Source: Chionoecetes opilio (lineage: Eukaryota; Arthropoda; Malacostraca; Decapoda; Majidae). From it: 64,000 nt of DNA. Numbering within the stretch: the stretch's first letter is position 1; each line of letters opens with the position of its first letter. The stretch is from contig JACEEZ010021752.1 in the NCBI GenBank assembly GCA_016584305.1, positions 55,997 through 119,996 on the forward strand, read 5' to 3'. Both the position numbers and the translations under genes were made by a program. The notes beneath the pieces were generated by a model, which saw only the letters and a program-made list of their open reading frames with translations, did not search any database and was not told where the DNA came from. Below are positions 1 through 11,304 of the stretch, piece by piece.

Positions 1-718
1 CTAAACTCCTTTTAAAGACCCTAAACTCCTTTTAAAGACCCCCAATTCATTTTAAAGACCCCCAACTCCTTTTAAAGACCCTAAACTCCTTTTAAAGACC
101 CCCAACTCATTTTAAAGACCCCAAACTCCTTTTAAAGACCCTAAACTCCTTTTAAAGACCCAACTCTTCTTTAAAGACCCTACTCATTTTAAAGACCCCA
201 ACTCCTTTTAAAGACCCTAAACTCCTTTTAAAGACCCCCAATTCATTTTAAAGACCCCAAACTCCTTTTAAAGACCCCCAATTCATTTTAAAGACCCTAA
301 ACTCCTTTTAAAGACCCCCAACTCCTTTTAAAGACCCCAAACTCCTTTTAAATACCCTCAACTCCTTTTAAAGACCCTAAACTCTTTTTAAAGACCCTAA
401 ACTCTTTTTAAAGACCCTAAACTCATTTTAAAGAACCCCAACTCCTTTTAAAGACCCTAAACTCTTTTTAAAGACCCCAAACTCCTTTTAAAGACCCCAA
501 ACTCCTTTTAAAGACCCTAAACTCCTTTTAAAGACCCCAAACTCCTTTTAAAGACCCTAAACTCTTTTTAAAGACCCTAAACTCCTTTTGAAGACCCCAA
601 CTCCTTTTAAAGACCCTAAACTCTTTTTAAAGACCCCCAACTCCTTTTAAAGACCCTAAACTCTTTTTAAAGACCCTAAACTCCTTTTAAAGACCCCAAA
701 CTCCTTTTAAAGACCCCA
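1..718. repeat. 20-bp minisatellite (CTCCTTTTAAAGACCC)
   Basis: About 36 units of 19-21 bp built on ACTCCTTTTAAAGACC with a C/A run of variable length between units. It begins at the window edge, so its full length is unknown. Confidence 0.95.
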
Positions 719-825
719 ATTTATTTGATTTAGAATAAAAATAAGATGAATAGATTTTGGGTCCTCTTGTATTACTTACTCTCCGCTTTTCTTTTGTTTA
801 TTCATGTTATGTATGTTATGTAAGT

Positions 826-868
826 ATGTGTGTATGTGTGTATGTGTGTGTATGTGTGTCTATGTGTG

Positions 869-962
<94 letters not shown>
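826..962. repeat. (TG)n microsatellite
   Basis: A TATG/TGTG lead-in followed by an uninterrupted GT run of about 95 bases. Confidence 0.97.
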
Positions 963-963
<1 letters not shown>

Positions 964-1574
964 GCTTTGTATATCATATTCTTTGCCTTCATTCCCTTCA
1001 CCTTTCCCCACCTGACCTGCCGATCTCTTCTCTTTTCTCCGCTACTGTCCTCCTCTTACTCACTATTTCCTATCCTCCATCTCTTCTCTTATTCCTGTCC
1101 TTCCTGTCCTGCACCGTTTCCCTCAATCTTTACCCGTGTTTGAATAAATGTCGTGTTGAACAAAAATGTATGTAAGTGGATTAAAAGAAGACATGCATCT
1201 CTTTATACTTCTACTCAAATATACCTAAAAACATTGTCACTCACTCTTATTTGGCCTTCTAATACGCACTGATACAAACACAAACACACACATACGTATC
1301 AAAATGACTTAACTAATGTGAATGTAGATATGAGAATGAGGCTAACTGACATGAATTCATTGTTTTCCTCACGACTTTCACACTATTTATTTCTTTTATC
1401 TACGCTTTTTGTCTCCCCATTAGCATTTATAATTAGACTACCAAAACGCCTCCGCGCTTTTGGCTAGCTCCTGCGTGGCTATTGGTGGCCGCCACACTTG
1501 TTTGTAGGAGCTAGCCCACCAAAGCCAGACCTCCAGATAGCCCCTTCTAACTTCTGAAATCTGGTGTAGAAAGT

Positions 1575-1762
1575 ATGTATTAACGCCTGACCCACCACAC
1601 ACCCTTCACTCACCCATCACCCCCCACCTATTCCCTCACCCATCACCCATCACCCCCAACCCATCACCCCCCACCCATTCACTCACCCATCATCCCACAC
1701 CCATTACCCATCACCCAACCCATTCACTCACCCATTACCCATCACCCTACATCAAGGTTTCC
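1575..1762. repeat. CACCCATCACC minisatellite
   Basis: Degenerate repeats of CACCCATCACCC and CCATTCACT. Similar in composition to the longer 21-bp array at 41.7-42.5 kb. Confidence 0.8.
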
Positions 1763-1799
1763 TCAATTCTCGCAACCCACTTTTTTTCACAATTCTCGC

Positions 1800-2005
1800 T
1801 AATAGGCTACTAAAAAAAAAAAAAATAATAATAAAAGTAATCGGATCATCCCCAAAGTGGCCTTAAAATGTTCCCCTGGTCGACTTGGTTCCAAAACTGT
1901 GCCACATGATGGGATTGCGCCACTGGGGGCGGAACCTATCGCGGACCACAGACAGACAGACAGACAGACATACACACACACTTTCGAATATATTATTATA
2001 GATAA
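1800..2005 (+). mobile_element. Possible 3' end of an RTE-type LINE
   Basis: An A-rich start, then CAAAACTGTGCCACATGATG, a run of ACAGACAGACAGACAG, CACACACACTTTCG and a TATTATTATAGATA tail. RTE-clade elements in invertebrates commonly end with such a GACA run and an AT-rich tail. No reverse transcriptase is present. Confidence 0.35.
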
Positions 2006-2039
2006 GAGACGACAGCTGGGAGTTCATGATAGAGCAGCT

Positions 2040-2095
2040 AAATGCGCTCTCTCTCTTCTCTCTCCTCTCTCTCTCCTTCCTCTCTCTCTCTCTCT

Positions 2096-2137
<42 letters not shown>

Positions 2138-2241
2138 CTACACACATTTCTGATTCTTTTATTAATTTCTTCCACCTATTTCGACAATCCTCTTTCTCGG
2201 TTTAAAGTGACGTGAGGTTTGCCAAGGTCATTCCGCCACTT

Positions 2242-2285
<44 letters not shown>

Positions 2286-2528
2286 TCAATACCTTATGTT
2301 GGGGGCAAGTGTCGGGGGGCCAGGGGGGAGGGGGAGGGGGGCTGGAGGATCTAAGAGGAGGGGGGGAGGTTATGACGCCGCCACGCTCAAGGTTCCTCAA
2401 ACGTTATAAGGTCATGGCTGGGTGCGACCTGCTAAGGTTTGAGGAGGAATATAATATGTGTTAAGAGATCGAGGTTAAGAGGGATCTATCATTACTAATT
2501 TTGGGTTGGTTGGTTGTTGGTTTGGTTG

Positions 2529-2616
<88 letters not shown>

Positions 2617-2626
2617 TACTGTTAAA

Positions 2627-2663
<37 letters not shown>

Positions 2664-2673
2664 TACTGTTAAA

Positions 2674-2712
<39 letters not shown>

Positions 2713-2719
2713 TACTGTT

Positions 2720-2758
<39 letters not shown>

Positions 2759-2793
2759 GCTAAAGTTGGATGAAGCGTATATGATGGACACAG

Positions 2794-2880
<87 letters not shown>

Positions 2881-3002
2881 AGCTTGCAACCTCCTCAAAT
2901 CATAAAAATCCCCTTGACCCACCCAGTTAATTCCTCCTCCGCCCTTCAAACAGCCTCGCCTCCGCTCACAAAGACATTCAATAACCTCTCTAGCAGCCTA
3001 AG

Positions 3003-3089
<87 letters not shown>
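2040..3089. repeat. Cluster of CT, CA and GA microsatellites
   Basis: (CT)n at 2,045-2,135; (CA)n at 2,244-2,283; (CT)n at 2,527-2,758 interrupted three times by ACTGTTAAA; (GA)n at 2,797-2,880 and 3,008-3,089. The ACTGTTAAA spacers recur at about 50-60 bp, giving a higher-order unit. Confidence 0.95.
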
Positions 3090-3092
<3 letters not shown>

Positions 3093-3515
3093 CAGCAGGA
3101 TTAGCTAGTTATAGTAAGGGTAGATGTCCGTGAGAAAGGTCAGTTAATCAATCATTGGGGGCATACGCCGGGGGGCGCGTCGCCTCGCCCACCCTACGAC
3201 GCCACTCCCGGGGGTCACCACGCGCGAGTTCCCATGCAGGCTCCTTTCCCATACCAAGCAGCTCTTGAGAAAGGTGATCTACTATAAATACACGCTTCCA
3301 TCTGCGCTGCGTCTCTGCCGTCAATATTTTAGTCCTCGTCAAAAATGTTTAGTTCTTCCTGCTCCGTTTTCTTTCAAGTTCCGCCACGCCCTCCAACCCC
3401 TGCTCCACCTCCCCACCCCCCATCCCTTCCCTCCTCCCCCGCCAAGCCCCGCCCCAGCCCAAAAGGTAGGTCACACATATACCCGACCTCGTGCCCCGAC
3501 CTATCCCGACCACAG
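3090..3515. other. Unassigned sequence
   Basis: GC-rich and then pyrimidine-rich (CCACCTCCCCACCCCC). No recognisable gene or repeat family was seen. Confidence 0.4.
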
Positions 3516-3518
3516 TGT

Positions 3519-3845
3519 TTGCAGATGATGTAAAAATTCTGAAAAAAGGTTGAAAAGGAGGATTGCAGACTCCTACAGGAAGATTTGGATAGAATATATG
3601 AATGAAGTCACAAATGGAAAATGGAATTTAATGCAAAAAAGTGTCAACTATTAGAGTTTGGTAATAGTGCGAAGAGGATAAGATGGAATTACAAAATGGG
3701 AAGAGAGACAATCAATAAACTATGATTGAGGTAATGCCAAAAAAGGGGAATGTGCCAGACATCAGAGGGCATATGGCCAGACAATCAATAAAGCAAGTGA
3801 AGAAAAGAAGCTTGGAATAATAAAAAATAAAAAATACTAAGTTGG
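3519..3845 (+). pseudogene. Degenerate non-LTR reverse transcriptase fragment
   Basis: With frameshifts it reads ADDVKIL, LQEDLDRIYEW, KWKMEFNAKKCQLLEFG and GRETINKASEEKKLG. These match the FADD to FNAKKC block of the LINE at 42.7-44.0 kb (FADDAKLL, DLDKIFRW, MEFNAKKCKVMEMG). A 60-bp insertion interrupts it at 3,720. Confidence 0.75.
3720..3779 (+). mobile_element. 60-bp insertion with 13-bp target-site duplication
   Basis: GACAATCAATAAA occurs at 3,707-3,719 and again at 3,780-3,792, flanking a segment with GTGCCAGACATCAGAGG. Removing the insert and one duplication restores the RT reading frame (GRETINKASEE). The insert is a dispersed repeat also present at 10,264-10,318, probably a SINE or LINE tail. 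Confidence 0.7.
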
Positions 3846-4018
3846 TAAAAATTATTCTTCCCCAAATAAAATTTTAAAAAATAGGCTACATCCTCCTCGG
3901 GCCACCCCTGGATGCCTGGCAGGGATGCTCGAAAACCCCTCGCAAGTGACAAAACTGACAACTTAGGAGTGTATGGCTACAATAACCATACGAGGGTGGG
4001 CTGAGGTTAATGCTCGGA

Positions 4019-4052
4019 CAGAGGTGTCACTCCCTACGGTGTGACACCTCTG
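4019..4052. repeat. 12-bp perfect inverted repeat
   Basis: CAGAGGTGTCAC and GTGACACCTCTG with a 10-base loop can form a stable stem. Function unknown; not adjacent to a gene. Confidence 0.7.
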
Positions 4053-4598
4053 GCGGCTGGGCCTCAGTTGGGGTATTGTAGGGGTATTCTAGCCTCTAGG
4101 GATGTGTGGGGAAATTATGTTGACCAAACACAGAGCAGCGTCTCGCATGATCTGACCAATCACGTTGCTCTCAGGTTCCCGAGAAAGAAATTGAAAGAGA
4201 CCATTTCAAATGCAGCGAGACTGTTGCAGCGTGTGTGCGTGTGTACGTCAGTCAACATGACAACATCACCACCGCATAATTATGGCGGCCAAACTTGTAT
4301 GATGAACTATACGTTTTGATTCAAGAATTCGAGCGATATATATATTTAATATATTAGGTTTGCCCTAATATGAATCAATTACAAGTATAGGTATTGTATG
4401 TTAAATATGATATATATGGAGTGAACGATGCAATAAACACATCACATTTCAAACAGGCAAGCATGAAATGGCTCTGTAATACACAATCAACATAAAATAT
4501 AGTGATACAACTTGTATTTTGGTGTTTGTTAATTGTTGATGTCTTGCCGCCTTAAATCTCACTCTCGCAGGGAGCTTAAAGGCAGTGTGACACGTCCT

Positions 4599-5111
4599 TA
4601 AAGCCGGCCACACACACACCGGCGCGGCCTGTCCGGCCGCCAAAAAGTGGCGGGGCATCGTTCGCCGGACGAGACCCACACACACACCGGCCGCCTCATG
4701 AAAATATACAGTACACGTCGGACCACCATGATGACAACATGAATCCGCTGTCCGAAAATGACTTGTTGGTGATGGCTGCATGTGCAGCCATATATAATAC
4801 CTATATATAATACGTCATACTATATATAATACGTCATATATAATACCTATATTATTATAAATACAATTATAACTGGTACAATTAATCATTATCTGGCCGA
4901 GCGAGGGGCGGGCCGCGCCGGAAGGCACCCACACACACGCAGGCGGCAGGCCGCACCGGACGGAATTTTCAAGCGTCGACTGATTTTCATCCAGCCGCTG
5001 CGACAGGCCCCGCCGGATGAAAAACACCCCCACACACACACCGGCCGCCTCTAGCCACGCCCCTTTTCGTCGGCCGGACAGGCCGCGCCGGTGTGTGTGT
5101 GGCCGGCTTTA
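4599..5111. mobile_element. 513-bp MITE with perfect 41-bp terminal inverted repeats
   Basis: Bases 4,599-4,639 (TAAAGCCGGCCACACACACA...) are the exact reverse complement of 5,071-5,111. The motif CACACACACCGGCCGCC recurs internally in both orientations near 4,680 and 5,030. No transposase frame is present, so it is non-autonomous. Confidence 0.9.
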
Positions 5112-5259
5112 GCCTCGCGGTCTCGTAACCGGTGACAAAACGGTTTGAGCATCAACCTTAGAGACGCTACGAGGTTTAAGCCGTCTAGGGTAATATTTAA
5201 GATCCCTTAACTCCTCGGAGCATCTACCCCTATCTGAAGCATCTGCCCCTACCTGAAAT

Positions 5260-6745
5260 GAACTAGAATAAAAAAAAAACGGCAAGAAGTTGTGGAAAAA
5301 TTTGGGTAGTGGGCTTTCACCAATTTCGAGGCCGAAACTTAATTTTCCTGAATAGTTTTGATGTGTATTGAATGCACCTGGCACTCGTTTTTGTCGGAAT
5401 TTTTGGTTTTGTTTACAGGTGTGTAGGCAGGGCTTGGAAACGGTTTAAGGGAACGAAAACGAAAACCGAAACGAACGAAATTATGCTCGGAACAGAAACG
5501 GGAACGAAAACGTTATCATATTTACTGTTCCTGAGCAAAAACGCTATTTTGAAATCCTTGTAACCGGTTAATAACGTTATTTTTTCGTTCCCTGCCATAT
5601 TTGGTCACTAATCCATTTTCACTTCCAGTAGCCAAATGATTTATGTAAATGCATCTGTATTAGTTACATACATACACTAATTAAGTCTACTGTATTTGTT
5701 CACTTGGCAATTAACGATGTGGTTTTGTTTCAAATAGTATCATATGCACCACTTTTCATTTAATTTGTGAAGAATAACTATTTTTTACCTTAAATAATTA
5801 TGAATTTATGTCTTCGTGATATGCATCACGTTCCCTTATTTTATTACACCTTCCAATCGTGCAATCGTTAAACTATTATACTGCAGTTTGGTTTAAGAAT
5901 ATGCTTAGATTAATATCCAGTATTCGAAAAGGGATTATATATCGTGTGTATGTGCTTAAATGTTTAACTGTGTTCATAACCCAATGCTTGGTGCGCCAAA
6001 TTTCGGTGTGAGTGTCCTAAATTGGAGTCCTTGGAGTACCACATGTAGTCATTGACCTCATTGATTAGGTTTATTTAATTAGTGGGCTGGTGATATTACG
6101 AATTAATATTGTTTTACCATATATAACTAATATTAATAAATAATTAGTGATTCATGTCTTTACAATGACTGAGATTGCATACTCCTACACTACGCTTCCT
6201 GTATTGTGTATGTAAATATGTTGCCTTATTTAAGTCGTATAATAATATAGTTCTTATGACATCTAAGGGTTTGATTTTGTTGGATACTATGCACCATGAA
6301 ATGTATGGCTTTATTACCATCTATATGAATGTAGTCATGTATAGGCAATATTATTTATTAGGGCTAATAGCATATTCATTACATGGTTTGAGAATAACGT
6401 TCTAACCGGTTTTCATTTCGTTCTAACCGGTTCAGGAACGTTATGTTTGGAGGAGGAACGAAAAACGAAACGTTAATAATACTGTTTCTGATCGGAACGA
6501 ACCGTTTGAGAAATTATTTCGTTTTCAAGCCCTGGGTGTAGGGGGTACTCGCCCCGCCCCTCCCGGCCCTGCAAACCTTGCTCCGCTTCGCACTGCCATA
6601 TTATTGATTTTTTTTTTTATTCTTGATATCATCTGTTACTAAACCAAACCCAACCTCTAACCTAACCTAATCTGATTTGACCTAACTTAACCGTTTCTGG
6701 CTGAAATAACTGATTCGTATCTATAAGCTTATTTCTTGCGCCATG
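5260..6745 (+). repeat. Older dispersed repeat split by the hAT-like element
   Basis: Left part 5,290-5,427 (ATTTCGAGGCCGAAACTTAA, CTCGTTTTTGTCGGAA) and right part 6,535-6,745 (CGCCCCGCCCCTCCC, TTACTAAACCAAACC, TTAACCGTTTCTGGCTGAAA) are continuous in the copy at 45,600-45,920. The family is unnamed here. Confidence 0.75.
5428..6534. mobile_element. 1.1-kb non-autonomous hAT-like element
   Basis: Termini CAGGGCTTGGAAAC and GTTTTCAAGCCCTG are inverted repeats, with further inverted similarity in AACGAAAACG-rich subterminal DNA. The flanks TGTGTAGG (5,420-5,427) and GGTGTAGG (6,535-6,542) match at seven of eight bases, the 8-bp duplication expected for hAT. A related uninterrupted sequence exists near 45,760. 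No transposase frame was seen. Confidence 0.82.
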
Positions 6746-6784
6746 GAATGGGTTAAATATAGAATGAGAAAGGGTATTATTCCA

Positions 6785-6888
6785 TATGAACACCGAACAT
6801 ACTTTGGTGGACGAAATTATTTATTTCTGGTGAGTTTTGATGCGTTTTGAATTAATCTGCTAACCGTTTCTGTCGCATTTTTTTCTTT
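6785..6888 (+). repeat. Dispersed repeat, inverted with 8,290-8,395
   Basis: TTTGGTGGACGAAAT, GAGTTTTGATGCGTTTTGAA and TTAATCTGCTAACCG are found in reverse complement at 8,290-8,395. The pair brackets 1.4 kb of nested elements and may be remnants of one long foldback element. Confidence 0.65.
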
Positions 6889-6898
6889 TCAGCTACTA

Positions 6899-7134
6899 CC
6901 GTAGATAACAGTCAAGTCGCCACCTGCAGTCATGTCGCCAGCCGCCAAATATTTCGAATTATAGCATCACTACTGATTTTTATGTGCCACTGAAGATGAT
7001 ACACAGTAGTTTATATCATGACTGTATAATCTACCCTGTTTCAGCGTTGTTTTATGTTTTGTATCTGCAAATATAACTGTTGCACATTTTGCTTCTCAAG
7101 TTTTTCTTGGCGCGATGACAGACAGTAGCTCAGT
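6899..7134 (-). mobile_element. One-ended piece of the CCGTAGATAACAGT transposon family
   Basis: Starts after TA with CCGTAGATAACAGTCAAGTC and follows, in reverse complement, the right end of the 39,351-40,014 element through AAATATAACTGTTGC and TTTTTCTTGGCGCGATG. The other end is missing. Confidence 0.75.
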
Positions 7135-7135
7135 A

Positions 7136-7506
7136 CCGGTGTCGTGTGGGCAAGTGTCTGTTTATGAGGGAATGTCTGTTTACTTAACAAAGGCAAGAAA
7201 ACGGGAGTTGAGGGGAGTAATTACTAATTTTGACTTGATCAACAAAGGCATGTCCAGGCGGCATATTCTCCACGCGCTCTCCCTTTTCGGCAGACCGCTA
7301 GGTTAGGTAAGGTTAGAAAAATGTTAAGTTAGGTTAGGTTTAGGTTTACTTTAAATATAGTAACTTTGTGTGGGAATCACGAATGAGGTTATTTTCAAGA
7401 AAATCCTGTCAAAAGTAATAGTTATTCCCCTCAACTCCCGTTTTCTTTGCCTTTGTTAGTAAACAGACATTCCCTCATAAACAGACACTTGCCCACACGA
7501 CACCGG
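7136..7506. mobile_element. 371-bp foldback element
   Basis: About 90 bases from CCGGTGTCGTGTGGGCAAG at the left reappear in reverse complement at the right end with few differences. The centre holds AGGTTAGG repeats and TGTGTGGGAATCACG, also seen reversed near 9,365-9,415. No coding capacity. Confidence 0.85.
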
Positions 7507-7627
7507 CATCCTTGTTTACATTTTGGAGCCTGTGGTGCCAGATGCAGGATAATTTCCCTGGTTTGAGGGAAGGTTTGGCTTCGAAAGGGGAAAAATAAAG
7601 GCAAAAAAGAGGAAAAAATACCATTTT

Positions 7628-7640
7628 GTTTATCTTATAT

Positions 7641-7695
<55 letters not shown>
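7628..7695. repeat. (AT)n microsatellite
   Basis: Alternating TA run of about 65 bases. Confidence 0.95.
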
Positions 7696-7698
<3 letters not shown>

Positions 7699-8099
7699 TT
7701 TTTTTTACGTATGATTTAGATATATGTTTTGAGTTGTTGATGAAAAGTTATGACGGAAAATGTTGATAAAAACTGAAATTTAACAGGCATTTAATAGGCT
7801 GCGTGTGTTTTTACTATAGAACCGGCAATAATATGATATGTGTGTTATTTTTACTTGATTTAGGAATTCAAGCAAAGTTTATTTATGGTTATCTCAAGGG
7901 AAATGTGAAGAGGGAAGGACATTTTATAGATGCCAGTAGAAGCAGTATAGTATTGATAGAAGAATAAGATCTTAGCTACTCTGGTAGGAAGATGCTCGTA
8001 GCCGAAACGCCGTGTGACAAGTCGCGCACCTTTTACCACCAGTACGGGCATCTTTTGGTAGCAAGATACCAAAAGATGCCGGAAAATATTGCTCGTGTG

Positions 8100-8247
8100 A
8101 CATGGCCTTAAGGTTAGGTTAGGTTAAGTTATGTCAAGGTTAGGTTAGTTAAAGGTAAGGTTAGGTGAAGGTTAGGTTAAGTAAAGGTTAGGTTAAGTAT
8201 AGGTTCGGTTAGGTTCAATTTGTTTTTTTGTCATTTTTGTTGCAAAT

Positions 8248-8290
<43 letters not shown>
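8100..8290. repeat. Degenerate TTAGG-type repeats and 43-base A tract
   Basis: AGGTTAGGTTAAG variants from 8,103 to 8,216, followed by TTTGTTTTTTTG and an A tract at 8,248-8,290. TTAGG is the common arthropod telomere unit; here it is a short interstitial, diverged run. Confidence 0.75.
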
Positions 8291-8293
<3 letters not shown>

Positions 8294-8450
8294 CGACAGC
8301 AACGGTTAGCAGATTAATTCAAAACACATCAAAACTCAGCAGAAAAAAATAGTTTCGTCCACCAAAGGAAGTTCGATGTTCATCTGGAAAGTTACCGAAG
8401 AAAGCTACACGATGATGTAGGTAAGAATCCTAAGACTTTTGAAAGCCCGC
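8290..8450 (-). repeat. Reverse arm of the dispersed repeat, extending to a segment shared with 46.3 kb
   Basis: 8,290-8,395 mirrors 6,785-6,888. Then GATGATGTAGGTAAGAATCC and GACTTTTGAAAGCCC recur at 46,290-46,330. Confidence 0.65.
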
Positions 8451-8454
8451 TACC

Positions 8455-10255
8455 GAACTAATACCGAAGTTGTGTCATTTTGAAACAAACTAGATGAATA
8501 CAGATACGGAGGCAGGACCACACGAGGAGGCCTATGCTCGACTCTGTAAATGCCGCTACGCAAACACAAGGAGCTCAATACCATTAGGTGAATACAAATT
8601 ATACAACTAATAGTAGGCACACACACACACACACGTTCAGCGTCAGCAGGCCCAGCACAAAATCCCCCATGACAGCATCACAGCACCACTTACCAGTTGA
8701 AATCCTTCCACTCGCCTCACAACGGGATGCTACGGGACTCTCCAAGACTCCCTGCACACCCACGCCCTCCACACTACCCTGCTGAGCCTCCAAATGTGTG
8801 GAACTTTAACAATCTTTTGTTAATTTTGTATCACTGGTAATCAACAAACGCACAAACACACTCACACACGTGCGTGCTGTCACACTGGCACTGACGCTTC
8901 AGTGTTTACTTTGAGACTGAGAGTTTCGGTTCAAGTGGTACTCGGGTCTTGCTTAACCATAAATTAGATTTTTTTTCAACTTGGGCAACTATAGGTCCCC
9001 AAGTTTACTATAACCCCTACCTCAAGGATAGTGGAACTCCCCGCTCTACCCTCTCCCCACGTTAAATTACTGTATTGTGGCGACGCGCCCGTCAAAGTAA
9101 TAATAATTCGGTAGGCTAGTTTACTTATTTTAAGAATAATCAGCAGAGTCCCTCAGTTGGCACAACGTATACTCAGTTTGCCCTTCACTTGTGTTTACTG
9201 ATAGTTTATAGACTGCTCACCATTTACTAGCTACCACATTTCTTGTGCGTTAAATGACAAAAAAGTATTCACTGTCAGACGCCACAGGTCCTGGGGGCAG
9301 GGGTGGCCAGGGGGCGAATTTTTTTCCCCAAACGAATTTGCACTGGTGGGCGGCCCTCTCCGAAACTAACCACATGATTTTCTTGAAAATACCCTCATTG
9401 TGATTCCCACACAGTTACCATTGTACTGATGTAGCTGAACCTAACATAACCTAACCGTAACAGAAAATTTGCAAACCTGTTTGAGAAAAACAACAACCGC
9501 GGCCCGGGGACTAAGAACTTGGTGGGGGGAGGGAGGGGAGGTACGGACAGTTTTGACCAAGGATAATACTATTATCCTTGGTTTTGACAAACTCAGAAAC
9601 AAACATCGGGGCAGAAATCCCAGCAGAACTATAATGATATTCTTGAAGGCCGAGGCCTGGCTAGTACGATATTCTTGAGTGACACTTGTAAGTTTGTGCC
9701 ACGCCTGACAGGCAAGTCATGGATGGATGGGTCAATGGGCAATGAGTCTGCTTTAACCTGATACCATATGTCCAACATCATGAGTCATCACATTGCCCTT
9801 GTCTGAAGCCAGCATAACCTTCCCATTGCTATGCGCAGGGAGGAAATTGGCTCCTTTATAAAAATAATTGAATTTATCTAAGTTTGCTAGTGCCAAGTAG
9901 CATAGACTACGTGGCAATAAGTCATGTTAGGTAATGTTGAAGGGGCGAGGGAGACGAGGCAGTAAGGGGCAGGGGGGAAGGGTACTGGTGTCATTCAAAG
10001 GGTAGGGCTGATGAATAAAAAAAAAAAAAATCATGTGTCCTAAAGGGTGGAGAACAACCCAATCAAGACTACTGCAGCATCTCAATAATTATAAGCAATT
10101 TTACGAAGTGCTTATAATTATGGGTTTACCACAAAATATGTAGTTTTGCTCAGTACCACAACCACTTGAATAGCGAGGGTGGAGTGGAGAGCAGGAAGAA
10201 CACGGGTAGCAACTACATGGATGAGGTGGAGAGAGATAGCGGGACTGCTGATAAA
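8455..10255. other. Unassigned sequence
   Basis: No exon, RNA gene or clear transposon was recognised apart from a short CA run at 8,617-8,634, a stretch at 9,360-9,460 related to the foldback centre at 7.3-7.4 kb, and small A-rich tracts. Confidence 0.4.
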
Positions 10256-10263
10256 CAAGATTG

Positions 10264-10318
10264 ATTGATTTAATGCCTAAAAAGGTGAATGTGCCAGACA
10301 TCAGAGGTCATATGGCAC
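10264..10318 (+). repeat. Dispersed repeat shared with the 3,720-3,779 insertion
   Basis: Contains GTGAATGTGCCAGACATCAG and CATATGGC, nearly identical to the small insertion at 3.7 kb. Confidence 0.65.
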
Positions 10319-10804
10319 TATGGCAAAGCATATAAAGGGGAGGGGTTAAAGAAAAATAGTGAAACGGTGAGGGAAGGGGAAAGAACGGAATGTTACAGCA
10401 GGATGGTTAGATCAGATGTAGGATGTGGATTTGTTGGAGGAAGGAAGTTAAATTTTCCAGGGAGAAGGAGGGGGATTCCGGGAGAATGTCCGCAAGACAG
10501 GGAGGTCGGGAAAGGGAGGACAGATGAGGGAAGGAACTGGAACGGGCAGGAGTAAGATGGGGGCAGGATATTAGGACATGTTGGACAGTGAGAGGAACTT
10601 GACAGGGTGTGCAGAGGGTTGGGGAGGAGCGTGACATGAGATAGGAGTGTGTGAGGTTGGTATGGCCTATGCGTAAGCGTGCAAGAGCAGTCTCCCAACG
10701 TCTATTAGTGGTAAGGATTTGACCATGGAGAGATAGAGGGTTTGATCAGGCGAAGTTCCAAGTTTCGGTCAGGGAACTTGGCAATCATACTATATAAGTG
10801 ATCC

Positions 10805-11300
10805 TATGAAGTATGATCAAGAGTGTTCCACTGAAAAACGGAGGAAGAATATTTGAAGCATGTATAAGATCAGTTTTGCAGTATGGTTCTGAGACATGGG
10901 CTTTGACAAAGAAGTTGGAGGATGTGTTGGTTGGGTGTGATGGGAGAATGTTGATATATGACTGGGATTACATAGAGAGATGAAGTGTCCAGTGAAGAGG
11001 TGGAAAGATGTGGATTGAAGGAGCTGAGTGCAGTGCTGAGAGTAAGGAGATTGAGGTGGTTTGGGCACGTGAAGAAGAGAGAAGGTGGCGAGGCATTGGG
11101 GAGGCCTGTTGGAGTGGAAGTGCCAGGTCGCCGTCCACCTGGCAGGCCAAGGAAGACATGGAGGCAGTGTTGAAGAAGATCTGGCAGCATTGGGCATTAA
11201 AGAAGTAGAGGCAACAGATGAGATAGTTGGAAGCGTATCATCGGCCATCTAACCTTATAAGATATGAGAGAATCTGACATTAAACAGAATGATGATAATG
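10805..11300 (+). pseudogene. LINE fragment: C-terminal part of a non-LTR RT polyprotein
   Basis: Frames combine to EACIRSVLQYGSETWAL, LRVRRLRWFGHVKKREGGE and GRRPPGRPRKTWRQC, the typical block after the RT domain in RTE/CR1-like elements. Stops and shifts show it is dead. It ends with TTGGAAGCGTATCATCGGCC, also found at 34,916. Confidence 0.8.
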
Positions 11301-11304
11301 ACCA

